A DNA stretch of 32,561 nt from Stutzerimonas stutzeri. Its GTDB lineage: Bacteria > Pseudomonadota > Gammaproteobacteria > Pseudomonadales > Pseudomonadaceae. The notes below the pieces were generated by a model. It was not told the origin of the DNA. It saw only the letters and a program-made list of their open reading frames with translations, and searched no databases. Positions 25,383 through 32,561 of the stretch are shown here, piece by piece. Each line of letters starts with the position of its first letter. Within the stretch, counting starts at the first letter, position 1. Location of the stretch: positions 1 through 32,561 of the forward strand of contig NZ_JAMOIE010000058.1 in the NCBI RefSeq assembly GCF_024448935.1, written 5' to 3'. The position numbers and the translations under genes are program-made.

Positions 25383-27146
25383 CTACTCGTCGCCGTGTGA
25401 TTCGGCCGCAGGCAGATGCAGCTCGAACACCGCGCCCTGCGCATCGTTGTGCACGCTGAGGCTGCCGCCAAGGTCACGCACGATGCCGTAGGAGACGGCC
25501 AGGCCGAGGCCGAGCCCGTGGCCGACCGGTTTGGTGGTGAAGAACGGCTCGAAGACCTGATCCAGATGCTCATCAGCGATGCCGCCACCGCTGTCGGCAA
25601 CGCTCAGCGTCCAGCCGTCGCCCTGCGGCTGGCAGAGGATGCGCAGCGTTTTGGACTCGGTATTCCACAGGGCGTCCAGCGCGTTGGTCAACAGGTTGAT
25701 CAGCACCTGCTCCAGGCGAATCGCATCGCCATTGACCCAGGCCTGCGGCGGCACCTGACAGATCACCTCGACGCCTTCGCTGCGAATGCGCGGGCCGAGC
25801 AATTGCAGCGCCTGGCCCAGTACCTCGGCCAGGCTCAACCGTTGGCGCAGCCCGGCGGGGCTCTTGCGCGCGAAGGTCTTCAGGTGGCTGGTCAGCGCGG
25901 CCATGCGTTCGAGCAGGCCTTCGACCTGGCCGATGCCTTCGCGCACGGCGTCGGTGCGGCCGCTGTCCAGCAGCAACCGCTGGCTGGCCAGCTGCATCCG
26001 CAGGGCCGTCAGTGGCTGGTTGATTTCGTGGGCGAGGGCGGCTGACATCTGCCCCAGCGCGGCCATGCGCGCGGCATGCACCAGTTCGTCCTGCGCCGTG
26101 TTCAGCTCGCGGGTACGTTCCTCTACCAGGCGCTCCAGCTCGTTGCGGCTGCGTCGCTCCACGCGCAGGGTCTTGCGCCGCTGGGCCAGGTACAAGAGCA
26201 GGAACGCCAGCGTCATCCAGACGCCCGCCGCGGCCAGGCGATAGCTGCGAGCGTTGGCGGCCACCCGTTGCGGCTCCTGCAGCAGGTGCAGGGTCCAGTC
26301 TTCCTCCGGCAGCGCCAGGCGTTGCCAGAGGTAGTCGCGGCGACCATCGGGCCCGTCAACCAGGCGCCGCTCGCTGTCGTCGGCGATGCGCTGCAGGCGT
26401 TGGCTGGCCAGTGGCTGCAGGTTCTGTTCGGCATAGCGGCGGACCGCGACGAGGCGGTCGCGCACCGCGTCGCTGAGCGGGCGCAGGTAGCGGAAGCGCC
26501 AGGCCGGACGGTTGGTCAGGATGACGATGTCCAGCGAGTCGGAGATCAGCAGGATGCCGGACTGCCCGACCCATTCCCGTTGCATGTCTTCGAGTTCGAG
26601 CTTGACCACCAGCACGCCGATTACCTCGCCGCTGGCATTCTTGACCGAGCTGGAGAGGAAATAGCCGGGGATGCCGGTAGTCACGCCGACGGCGAAGTAG
26701 CGGCCCGAGTCGTTGGTCACCGCATCGATGAAATAGGGCCGGAAGGCGTAGTTGTTGCCGACGAAGCTGCTCCAGTCACGCCAGTTGCTGGCCGCCAGGG
26801 TTTCGCCATGGCGGTCGAGCAGGTACAGCACCGAGGAGCCCGCGGCCTGATTCTGCTCCTCCAACCGATGATTGAGCTGCTCACGCAGGGCCTGGTCGCT
26901 GGGGTTGTTCAACAGCGCCTGAATGTCGCTGTCGAGCGCCAGCAGCGCGGGCACCGAGCGGAAGCGTTGCACCTGGGTATGGATCGCTTGGGCATATAAC
27001 TCGAGCTGGCCCTGGGACTCCTGACTGCGCTCGGCCCAGGCACGCTGCTCGGCCAGCCGCCCGGCCCAGTACATGCTCAGCAGCAGGCCGACGAGAATCA
27101 GCGCCACGATCAGAGTTACACGTAGGCGGTTGGGCAGGGCAGGCAT
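25383..27146 (-). CDS. Sensor histidine kinase, DctB/MifS type
   Basis: 587 residues from the ATG at 27146, where the first membrane helix (LRVTLIVALILVGLLLSMYW) begins a few residues in; the frame is open 54 codons further, but that part lacks a signal and a ribosome binding site. A periplasmic double-Cache-like sensor (about 45-305, with NNYAFRPYF and GYFLSSSVKN typical of DctB-type organic acid sensors) is followed by a second membrane helix, a coiled coil, the HisKA box AALAHEINQPLTALR and an ATPase domain (NLLTNALDAL, DSGGGI, GLGLGLAVSYGI). It probably senses a dicarboxylate or 2-oxoglutarate and phosphorylates the DctD-like partner. Confidence 0.9.
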   Translation of the reverse strand: MPALPNRLRVTLIVALILVGLLLSMYWAGRLAEQRAWAERSQESQGQLELYAQAIHTQVQRFRSVPALLALDSDIQALLNNPSDQALREQLNHRLEEQNQAAGSSVLYLLDRHGETLAASNWRDWSSFVGNNYAFRPYFIDAVTNDSGRYFAVGVTTGIPGYFLSSSVKNASGEVIGVLVVKLELEDMQREWVGQSGILLISDSLDIVILTNRPAWRFRYLRPLSDAVRDRLVAVRRYAEQNLQPLASQRLQRIADDSERRLVDGPDGRRDYLWQRLALPEEDWTLHLLQEPQRVAANARSYRLAAAGVWMTLAFLLLYLAQRRKTLRVERRSRNELERLVEERTRELNTAQDELVHAARMAALGQMSAALAHEINQPLTALRMQLASQRLLLDSGRTDAVREGIGQVEGLLERMAALTSHLKTFARKSPAGLRQRLSLAEVLGQALQLLGPRIRSEGVEVICQVPPQAWVNGDAIRLEQVLINLLTNALDALWNTESKTLRILCQPQGDGWTLSVADSGGGIADEHLDQVFEPFFTTKPVGHGLGLGLAVSYGIVRDLGGSLSVHNDAQGAVFELHLPAAESHGDE

Positions 27147-27738
27147 GACGGCGCTCGCGATGGGACGCGCCGATGGTAAGCGAAAGCGCACCGTGCGGGC
27201 AGCCATGCGTACGGTTACAAAATGACGAATGAACATCAGTGGTGTGCTGCGAAAGTTTGTATCAACTCCAGCATGAATCGCTTGCAAAGAACGGCCAGCT
27301 CGCCCCATCAGTCGGGGTCCGCTTTGCTTAGAAAGTCGTTGTCAGCCGACTCCGTTTGGCAATGTACGCAGCGCAGCGGTCGCATCATCGGCCGCGAAGA
27401 CCCCGCCGCCTGGGGCTTCAGCAACCTGGATGCGCTCTGGACCTAGATTGGCGGTCGTAAAAAAGCTGCGTTGCGACTAGAATGTCGCCCCCCGAATGCG
27501 ACTCGCCAGCCGAGTCGCTCAGAAAAGAGCTCGTAATGCCCATGACCTGGCTGCCTAGTCCGCCATAGCGCTTCGCCCCCTCGCGTCACTTTGCGACTGT
27601 CTGTCATGGGGCGGTCGTACGCTGCTGTCCGTGCGTTTCGCTCAGCGACAGCTGAATCACTCAAACTGAAAAACTAGCCTTGTATCCCTGCCGGCCGCAC
27701 ATGGTCTGCATGGTGGTGCTTTTGCTCTGGATAGTCCG
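27147..27738. promoter_or_regulatory. Divergent region between kinase gene and SulP gene, with leader hairpin
   Basis: 592 bp without a supportable gene. A perfect 8-bp stem with 5-base loop (GCGACTCG/CGAGTCGC, 27498-27518) lies about 220 bases before the SulP start. TAGAAT at 27476-27481 could be a -10 box just before it, but the -35 is poor. I looked for a GG-N10-GC sigma-54 site that the DctD-like regulator could use and found none with a good match. Confidence 0.45.
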
Positions 27739-29226
27739 ATGCTGCAAACGATCAAACAAAACTGGTTCTCCAACATCCGCGGCGACCTGCTCGCGGGTAT
27801 CGTCGTCGCCCTGGCGCTGATCCCCGAAGCCATCGCGTTCTCCATCATCGCCGGGGTCGATCCGCGGGTCGGCCTCTACGCCTCCTTCTGTATCGCCGTG
27901 GTGATCGCCTTCGTGGGCGGCCGGCCGGGCATGATTTCCGCCGCCACCGGGGCGATGGCGCTGCTGATGGTGACACTGGTACGCGACCACGGCCTTGAAT
28001 ACCTGCTGGCAGCAACGCTGCTCTGCGGTGTGCTGCAGATCGGTGCCGGCTATCTGCGCCTCGGCTCGCTGATGCGCTTCGTCTCGCGTTCGGTGGTCAC
28101 CGGCTTCGTCAACGCGCTGGCGATTCTGATCTTCATGGCCCAGCTGCCGGAGCTGACCAACGTCACCTGGCACGTATACGCCATGACCGCGGGCGGCCTG
28201 GGCATCATCTACCTGTTCCCCTACGTGCCGAAGATCGGCAAGCTGATCCCCTCGCCGCTGGTGTGCATCATCGTGTTGACCGCCATTGCCATGTACCTCG
28301 GTATGGACATTCGCACCGTGGGCGACATGGGCGACCTGCCTGACACGCTGCCGGTCTTCCTCTGGCCGGAAGTGCCGCTGACCTTCGAGACCCTGGCAAT
28401 CATCTTCCCGTATTCCGCCGCGTTGGCCGTGGTCGGCCTGCTGGAGTCGATGATGACCGCGACCATCGTCGACGAGCTGACTGACACACCCAGCGACAAG
28501 AACCGTGAGTGCAAGGGCCAGGGCGTTGCCAACATCGCCTCCGGTCTGCTCGGCGGCATGGCCGGCTGCGCGATGATCGGTCAGTCGATCATCAACGTAA
28601 AATCCGGTGGTCGTACCCGTCTTTCGGCTTTTGCCGCCGGCGTATTCCTGCTGCTGATGGTGGTGTTCCTCGGCGAATGGCTGTCCCAGATCCCCATGGC
28701 CGCGCTGGTGGCGGTGATGATCATGGTGTCCATCGGCACCTTCAGCTGGGACTCGCTGCGTAATCTGAAGAAGCACCCGCTGTCGACCAACATCGTCATG
28801 GTCGTCACCGTGGTGGTGGTGGTCTTCACCCACAACCTGGCCTACGGTGTTCTGGCGGGCGTGCTGCTGGCGGCGATGTTCTTCGCCAATAAGGTCGGCC
28901 ACTACCTGCACATCGGCTCGGAGCTGGACGCCACCGGCAATCAGCGCACCTACAAGGTCATCGGGCAGGTATTCTTCAGCTCGTCGGACAAATTCACCGG
29001 TGCGTTCGATTTCAAGGAAGCGCTCGGCAAGGTCACCATCGACCTGTCCCGCGCGCATTTCTGGGACATCACCGCCGTGGCGGCGCTGGACAAGGTGGTC
29101 ATCAAGTTCCGCCGCGAAGGCACCGAGGTCGAAGTGCTGGGCTTGAACGAAGCCAGCGCCACCATCGTCGACCGCTTCGGTGTGCATGACAAACCCGACG
29201 CCATCGATGAGCTGATGAGCCACTGA
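27739..29226 (+). CDS. SulP-family anion transporter with STAS domain
   Basis: 495 residues. A membrane domain of roughly 10-14 spans fills residues 20-400, with the family motif [20 protein letters not shown] near the N-terminus and [19 protein letters not shown] in the middle. A C-terminal STAS domain (about 410-490, [20 protein letters not shown]) follows. Relatives carry bicarbonate (BicA), sulfate, or C4-dicarboxylates (DauA); the ion cannot be told from sequence. The gene is followed after 14 bases by a universal stress protein, a pairing that is common in Pseudomonas, and starts divergently from the DctB-like kinase gene. Confidence 0.92.
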   Translation: MLQTIKQNWFSNIRGDLLAGIVVALALIPEAIAFSIIAGVDPRVGLYASFCIAVVIAFVGGRPGMISAATGAMALLMVTLVRDHGLEYLLAATLLCGVLQIGAGYLRLGSLMRFVSRSVVTGFVNALAILIFMAQLPELTNVTWHVYAMTAGGLGIIYLFPYVPKIGKLIPSPLVCIIVLTAIAMYLGMDIRTVGDMGDLPDTLPVFLWPEVPLTFETLAIIFPYSAALAVVGLLESMMTATIVDELTDTPSDKNRECKGQGVANIASGLLGGMAGCAMIGQSIINVKSGGRTRLSAFAAGVFLLLMVVFLGEWLSQIPMAALVAVMIMVSIGTFSWDSLRNLKKHPLSTNIVMVVTVVVVVFTHNLAYGVLAGVLLAAMFFANKVGHYLHIGSELDATGNQRTYKVIGQVFFSSSDKFTGAFDFKEALGKVTIDLSRAHFWDITAVAALDKVVIKFRREGTEVEVLGLNEASATIVDRFGVHDKPDAIDELMSH

Positions 29227-29240
29227 CCAGGAGCACAACA

Positions 29241-30092
29241 ATGAACAACGTATTGGCTTGCATCGACGGTTCCCCACAAGCTGCGGCCGTCTGCGATTGC
29301 GCCGCCTGGGCCAGCCTGCAACTGGATGCACCACTGACTTTGCTGCATGTACTGGACCAGCAGCAATACCCGGCAACCGGCAACCTCAGCGGCATCATCG
29401 GCCTCGGTAGCCGTGAGTACCTGCTCGAAGAACTCGCCGCGCTGGACGAAAAGCGCAGCAAGTTGGCGCTCGAGGAAGGCCGGATGATGCTCGACGCAGC
29501 CAAGCAGCGCGTCGTGACTGCCGGCGTGATGCAACCGGACGTCCGCCAGCGCCATGGCGACCTGGTGGAAAGCCTGCGCGAGCTGGAGTCCGACACGCGC
29601 CTGCTGGTGATCGGCAAGCAGGGCGAGGACAGCGGCACCGACCTGCAGCTCATCGGCAGCCAGCTGGAAAGCGTGATTCGTACCTTGCACCGGCCGATCC
29701 TGGTCACCCCCGCGAGTTTCTCTGTGCCGACCAGCGTCATGCTCGCCTTCGATGGCAGCGCCACCACCCGCAGGGGCGTGGAAATGCTGGCCTCCAGTCC
29801 GCTGTTCAAAGGCATACCGATCCATCTGGTGATGGTCGGCGAGGATACCGGCGACAGCCGCGCACTGTTGGGCTCCGCACGCGATGCGCTGACGGCGGCA
29901 GGCTTCGAGGTGCACATCGCGATTCGTGCCGGCGAGGTAGAACCCGCCTTGCATGCCCACCAGATCGAACATGGCATCGGGCTGCTGGTGATGGGCGCTT
30001 ACGGGCACTCACGGATTCGCCAGTTCCTCGTCGGCAGTACGACCACCCGCATGATTCGCTCGGCCACCACGCCACTGCTGCTGTTGCGCTGA
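29241..30092 (+). CDS. Tandem universal stress protein (UspA domains)
   Basis: 283 residues made of two Usp domains (about 1-150 and 155-283). The first starts NNVLACIDGSPQAAAVCD; the second has SVMLAFDGSATTRRGVEML and ends with VMGAYGHSRIRQFLVGSTT, the G-2X-G-9X-G(S/T) nucleotide loop of ATP-binding Usps. The first domain lacks a clear copy of that loop. AGGAG precedes the ATG, 14 bases after the transporter stop, so the two form an operon; the Usp may modulate the transporter, which is inference from pairing only. Confidence 0.92.
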   Translation: MNNVLACIDGSPQAAAVCDCAAWASLQLDAPLTLLHVLDQQQYPATGNLSGIIGLGSREYLLEELAALDEKRSKLALEEGRMMLDAAKQRVVTAGVMQPDVRQRHGDLVESLRELESDTRLLVIGKQGEDSGTDLQLIGSQLESVIRTLHRPILVTPASFSVPTSVMLAFDGSATTRRGVEMLASSPLFKGIPIHLVMVGEDTGDSRALLGSARDALTAAGFEVHIAIRAGEVEPALHAHQIEHGIGLLVMGAYGHSRIRQFLVGSTTTRMIRSATTPLLLLR

Positions 30093-30250
30093 TTGGCGTT
30101 AGGCCGCCAGTAAAGCAGGCGTCTTGCCGTCAGGGCAGGCCCCGTTTCGCCAGTTTGACCCGTGTGTTGCCGGAACAGGTAAAGGCCGCCGGGCCTGGCT
30201 GTCGGATGAGGCGTGCCGGTCCATCAACCGCCTAGCGCACGATAAAAAGA

Positions 30251-30278
30251 AGCCCACCGTTGCTCGGTGGGCTTTTTC
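30251..30278. terminator. Bidirectional rho-independent terminator
   Basis: AGCCCACC and GGTGGGCT pair around a 7-base loop. TTTTT follows on the plus strand, and on the minus strand the stem is followed by TCTTTTTATC. It serves the usp operon and the convergent cfa gene. Confidence 0.93.
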
Positions 30279-30305
30279 AATGCCAGGGCGCAGCGAGGGC
30301 ATTCG

Positions 30306-31487
30306 TTAACGGTAGATGTCTGCCCGCGACCAAGGCAATTCATGTCCGCCATCAGGCAAGGGTTTACTTGCCAGGATCTGATGCAGGTTGATCCAGTTGC
30401 GGCGAAAGCCATAGGCACAGCCGGCCAGATACACCCGCCAGATGCGCAAGGCGCGGTCTGGAACCATCCGCCGCGCCTCTTGCAAGCGCGATTCCAACCG
30501 CTCGCTCCAGAACTGCAGGGTACGTGCGTAATGCAGGCGCAGGCTCTCCACATCGACGATTTCCAGCCCGGATTCGCTGATGCAGGCACCGATGCTCGTC
30601 AAATGCGGCAGCTCGCCGTGGGGGAACACATATTGGTCGATGAACTCGCCCGCGCCATGGGCAACCGGCCGGCCATCGGTGTGCCGTGAGGTGATGCCGT
30701 GGTTGAGGACCAAGCCGCCCGGGCGAACCACCTCAGCCAGCTGCTGGCAATACAGCGGCAAATTGGCGTGCCCGACATGCTCGAACATGCCGACACTGAC
30801 CACCTTGTCGAACTGTCCGTCCTGGGGTAAGTCTCGATAGTCCATCAGCTCAAGCTGGACGCGATCTTCCAGCCCCTCGGCCGCGACCCGCTCGCGTCCG
30901 AGCTTCAGCTGTTCGGCGCTGAGCGTTATGCCGAGCACCTGCGCCCCGTACTCACGCGCGGCAAACCGCGCCAGACCACCCCAGCCACAACCGACATCCA
31001 GCAGCCGATCGCCGGGCTGCAGACGCAACTTGCGGCACAGGTGCCTGAGCTTGGCCTGCTGCGCCTGATCAAGGTCTTCGCTGCCCGTCTCGAAATAGCC
31101 GCAGGAGTAGACCATGTCGCGGTCCAGCCAGAGCTGGTAGAACTCGTTGGACAGGTCGTAATGATAGGAAATCGCAGCGGCGTCGGTGGCCTTGTCATGG
31201 GCTTCACGCACCGGCAGCTGCGAATGTTCATCGCCCAGTGCCCGGCTGATCTCGTCGCCGATGCGGATCACCTCTTCCAGCGGGCCGTGGAGATCGACCT
31301 TGCCTTCGACGTAAGCGCCGCCAAGCAAGGCCAGGCTGGGGTGGGCCAGCTGCGGAATCAGATTGGGGTCCTTGATCTCCAATGTCACGCTGGGTGCGGG
31401 CCCGATATCGATCTCGTTGCCGTCCCAGAGTCGCAGACGCAACGGCAACTCCAACTCTCGCAAGGTAGGAAGCAATGTGGCCAACAT
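30306..31487 (-). CDS. cfa: Cyclopropane-fatty-acyl-phospholipid synthase
   Basis: 393 residues, close to E. coli Cfa (382). It adds a methylene from S-adenosylmethionine to unsaturated acyl chains of membrane phospholipids, usually in stationary phase. HYDLSNEFYQLWLDRDMVYSC is the conserved start of the catalytic domain, LLDVGCGWGGLARFAA the SAM-binding loop, and VSVGMFEHVGHANL the acyl/bicarbonate site region with the catalytic Glu. An N-terminal domain of about 100 residues precedes them. AGGAG lies 7 bases before the ATG. The 233-bp stretch upstream (31488-31720) holds no gene and no clear promoter. Confidence 0.96.
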   Translation of the reverse strand: MLATLLPTLRELELPLRLRLWDGNEIDIGPAPSVTLEIKDPNLIPQLAHPSLALLGGAYVEGKVDLHGPLEEVIRIGDEISRALGDEHSQLPVREAHDKATDAAAISYHYDLSNEFYQLWLDRDMVYSCGYFETGSEDLDQAQQAKLRHLCRKLRLQPGDRLLDVGCGWGGLARFAAREYGAQVLGITLSAEQLKLGRERVAAEGLEDRVQLELMDYRDLPQDGQFDKVVSVGMFEHVGHANLPLYCQQLAEVVRPGGLVLNHGITSRHTDGRPVAHGAGEFIDQYVFPHGELPHLTSIGACISESGLEIVDVESLRLHYARTLQFWSERLESRLQEARRMVPDRALRIWRVYLAGCAYGFRRNWINLHQILASKPLPDGGHELPWSRADIYR

Positions 31488-31720
31488 ACTCGTTCTCCTA
31501 GATTTGGCGTTGCATAAAAGCCTAGACCAGCTTTTTTCCGCTTGCGCTCCGTCTATCCCGAATTTTTCACCAGTTTGGTATTCTTCCCTGCCCGGGTCAG
31601 GCGCCGGTGGCGCTGCATTACTTGGAGCAGCGGGACGACACCCAGCGGCAGGCCTTTACTACACGGCACAAGGCATGCAGGCAAAGGGACTCGCACAAAA
31701 AGGGATAGGTGAGAATGGCA

Positions 31721-32283
31721 CTAACCTAGCCTCTTGGGATGACCGCATCTCTTGATTTCCGCGCGAGCAGACTGGCGTGTTCGAGTCAGTAATGGATAGG
31801 GTTTAGGCCTTCGTTTGCGGGCCCGAGGTTCTGCCCGCCCAGCACGGTTTCCAACGCGCTGTTGAGCAATCAGGAGCAACAGACTATTCAGGTGTTCACC
31901 CCGCCTCAGGTCATCAAAGCAAATTGCCTCCAGGCCAGCCATAGCTGGAGGCTGTGCTTGAAACTCAGCTCACGTGGCAGGCAATCAGCCAATGAGGCCG
32001 ATTGCGCCATGATCAACCGGATCAGGTTATGCGCCAGTAGGTAAACCCAGAGTTCCTTGATGGCCATCGAGGGTGTTTTGCAGCTCAGCATCTCAAGCCC
32101 CATCGTGGTCTTGAGGTTGCGCAGATCCAGCTCGACATGCCAACGGTTTTTGAACAGGCTTTTTTCAGCTCTGCTTTGGACGTGCGGTTGGCGCAGCACA
32201 GTGTCGTTACCAGTATCTTGCCCCCGGCTTTCAATTCTCGAATTCCTAGCAGCCTGTCGGGCTTTCCCATGGTTTTCTGCGAT
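31721..32283 (-). pseudogene. IS4-family transposase remnant, C-terminal part with frameshifts
   Basis: About 185 codons of the C-terminal third of a DDE transposase, split over three frames. The pieces read, in order: KAGGKILVTTLCCANRTSKA (32085-32270), then RWHVELDLRNLKTTMG and LWVYLLAHNLIRLIMAQSAS (the catalytic-Glu region, 31906-32150), then RVGNRAGRAEPRARKRRPKP to GHPKRLG (31721-31942). The first shift coincides with a run of six T (32160-32165), the second lies near 31910-31940. The N-terminal two thirds, including the first two catalytic Asp, are missing. It is dead, and its 5' end is cut where the IS1182-type element begins. Confidence 0.88.
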
Positions 32284-32313
32284 CATGGCGGTCTGCCCTT
32301 AGCGAAACCCAGC

Positions 32314-32561
32314 ATGAGCCGTTTCCGCCCAGTCGATCGCCACATCAGCTACCTGTTGCCGCCCTCCATCGAAGACTGGCTGCCGGAAAATCACCTGGCT
32401 CGCTTTATCGTCGAAGTCGTCGACGGGTTTGATCTTAGCGCGCTGGAGCAGGCGTACGCCGGGCGCGGCAGTAGCGCCTATCACCCGTCGGTGCTGCTGG
32501 CCCTGCTGATCTATGGCTACGCCACCGGCGTGTTCTCCAGCCGCAAGATCGAGCGCGCCAT
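32314..32561 (+). CDS. IS1182-family transposase, N-terminal part (runs off the window)
   Basis: 82 codons are visible, starting MSRFRPVDRHISYLLPPSIE and continuing DWLPENHLARFIVEVVDGF and AYHPSVLLALLIYGYATGVF with SSRKIERA. This is the DUF772-type N-terminal domain of IS1182/IS5-like transposases. The frame is open to the window edge, so the element may be intact. Only about 30 bases separate the start codon from the end of the IS4 remnant, so the left end of the insertion must lie around 32283-32313. No convincing ribosome binding site is seen. Confidence 0.88.
   Translation, partial: MSRFRPVDRHISYLLPPSIEDWLPENHLARFIVEVVDGFDLSALEQAYAGRGSSAYHPSVLLALLIYGYATGVFSSRKIERA

Noticed and set aside
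27443-27664. 73-codon minus-strand frame upstream of the SulP gene
   Set aside because: No ribosome binding site or domain; it would cross the leader hairpin and probable promoter area.
27661-29376. Minus-strand open frame of 571 codons
   Set aside because: Antisense to the SulP gene; His/Asp/Gln-rich low-complexity translation.
32080-32200. Programmed -1 frameshifting in the IS4-type transposase at the A6 run
   Set aside because: The six A are not in the A-AAA-AAG phase needed, a second frameshift exists further on, and the N-terminal part is missing, so simple decay is more likely.

Overview
The window looks like a chromosomal segment of a Pseudomonadaceae bacterium, most likely the Stutzerimonas (Pseudomonas) stutzeri group. 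The reasons are high GC throughout, Pseudomonas-type proteins, a Pseudomonas-type REP pair, and a run of housekeeping genes (thyA, lgt, ptsP, rppH, ilvA, rpiA, the D-2-hydroxyglutarate dehydrogenase gene, serA) in an order that, from memory, matches the PA0315-PA0342 region of P. aeruginosa. The species call is inference; no marker gene settles it.

Layout. 144-6216: a single-domain-plus-tail response regulator (-) diverges across 568 bp from a five-gene branched-chain-amino-acid-type ABC importer operon (+; binding protein, two ATPases, two permeases). 6217-9567: on the minus strand, a TauE/SafE permease, lgt, thyA and an orphan ParA-like ATPase, read right to left. 9693-14527: an NRDE-family protein, rppH-ptsP (RNA 5'-end processing and nitrogen PTS enzyme I), a HAD phosphatase and a small membrane protein. 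14549-20932: ilvA, rpiA, a fumarylacetoacetate-hydrolase-family enzyme, D-2-hydroxyglutarate dehydrogenase, divergent serA, and a small exported Pro-rich protein. SerA can make D-2-hydroxyglutarate and the dehydrogenase can recycle it, so the divergent pair forms one metabolic unit; a perfect 26-bp palindrome lies between them.

20933-21904 is a gene-free stretch of almost 1 kb, unusually rich in strong hairpins with GNRA-type loops on the minus strand. It resembles the 5' half of a group II intron without its reverse transcriptase, but it may be an uncharacterised structured RNA. It sits at an apparent rearrangement junction between the serA region and the rpmB-rpmG ribosomal operon (21905-22308), which has its own good sigma-70 promoter.

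22915-31487: an IclR regulator, a REP pair, a DctB/DctD-type (or MifS/MifR-type) two-component system without adjacent dicarboxylate transporter genes, a divergent SulP anion transporter plus tandem universal stress protein, a bidirectional terminator, and a cyclopropane fatty acid synthase. The right edge holds mobile DNA: a frameshifted IS4-family transposase remnant directly followed by the start of an intact-looking IS1182-family transposase that runs off the window.

Other structure: heptameric AGCNNNA repeats on both sides of the FAA-hydrolase gene, one of which supplies the last codons of rpiA. No tRNA, rRNA or CRISPR array was seen.
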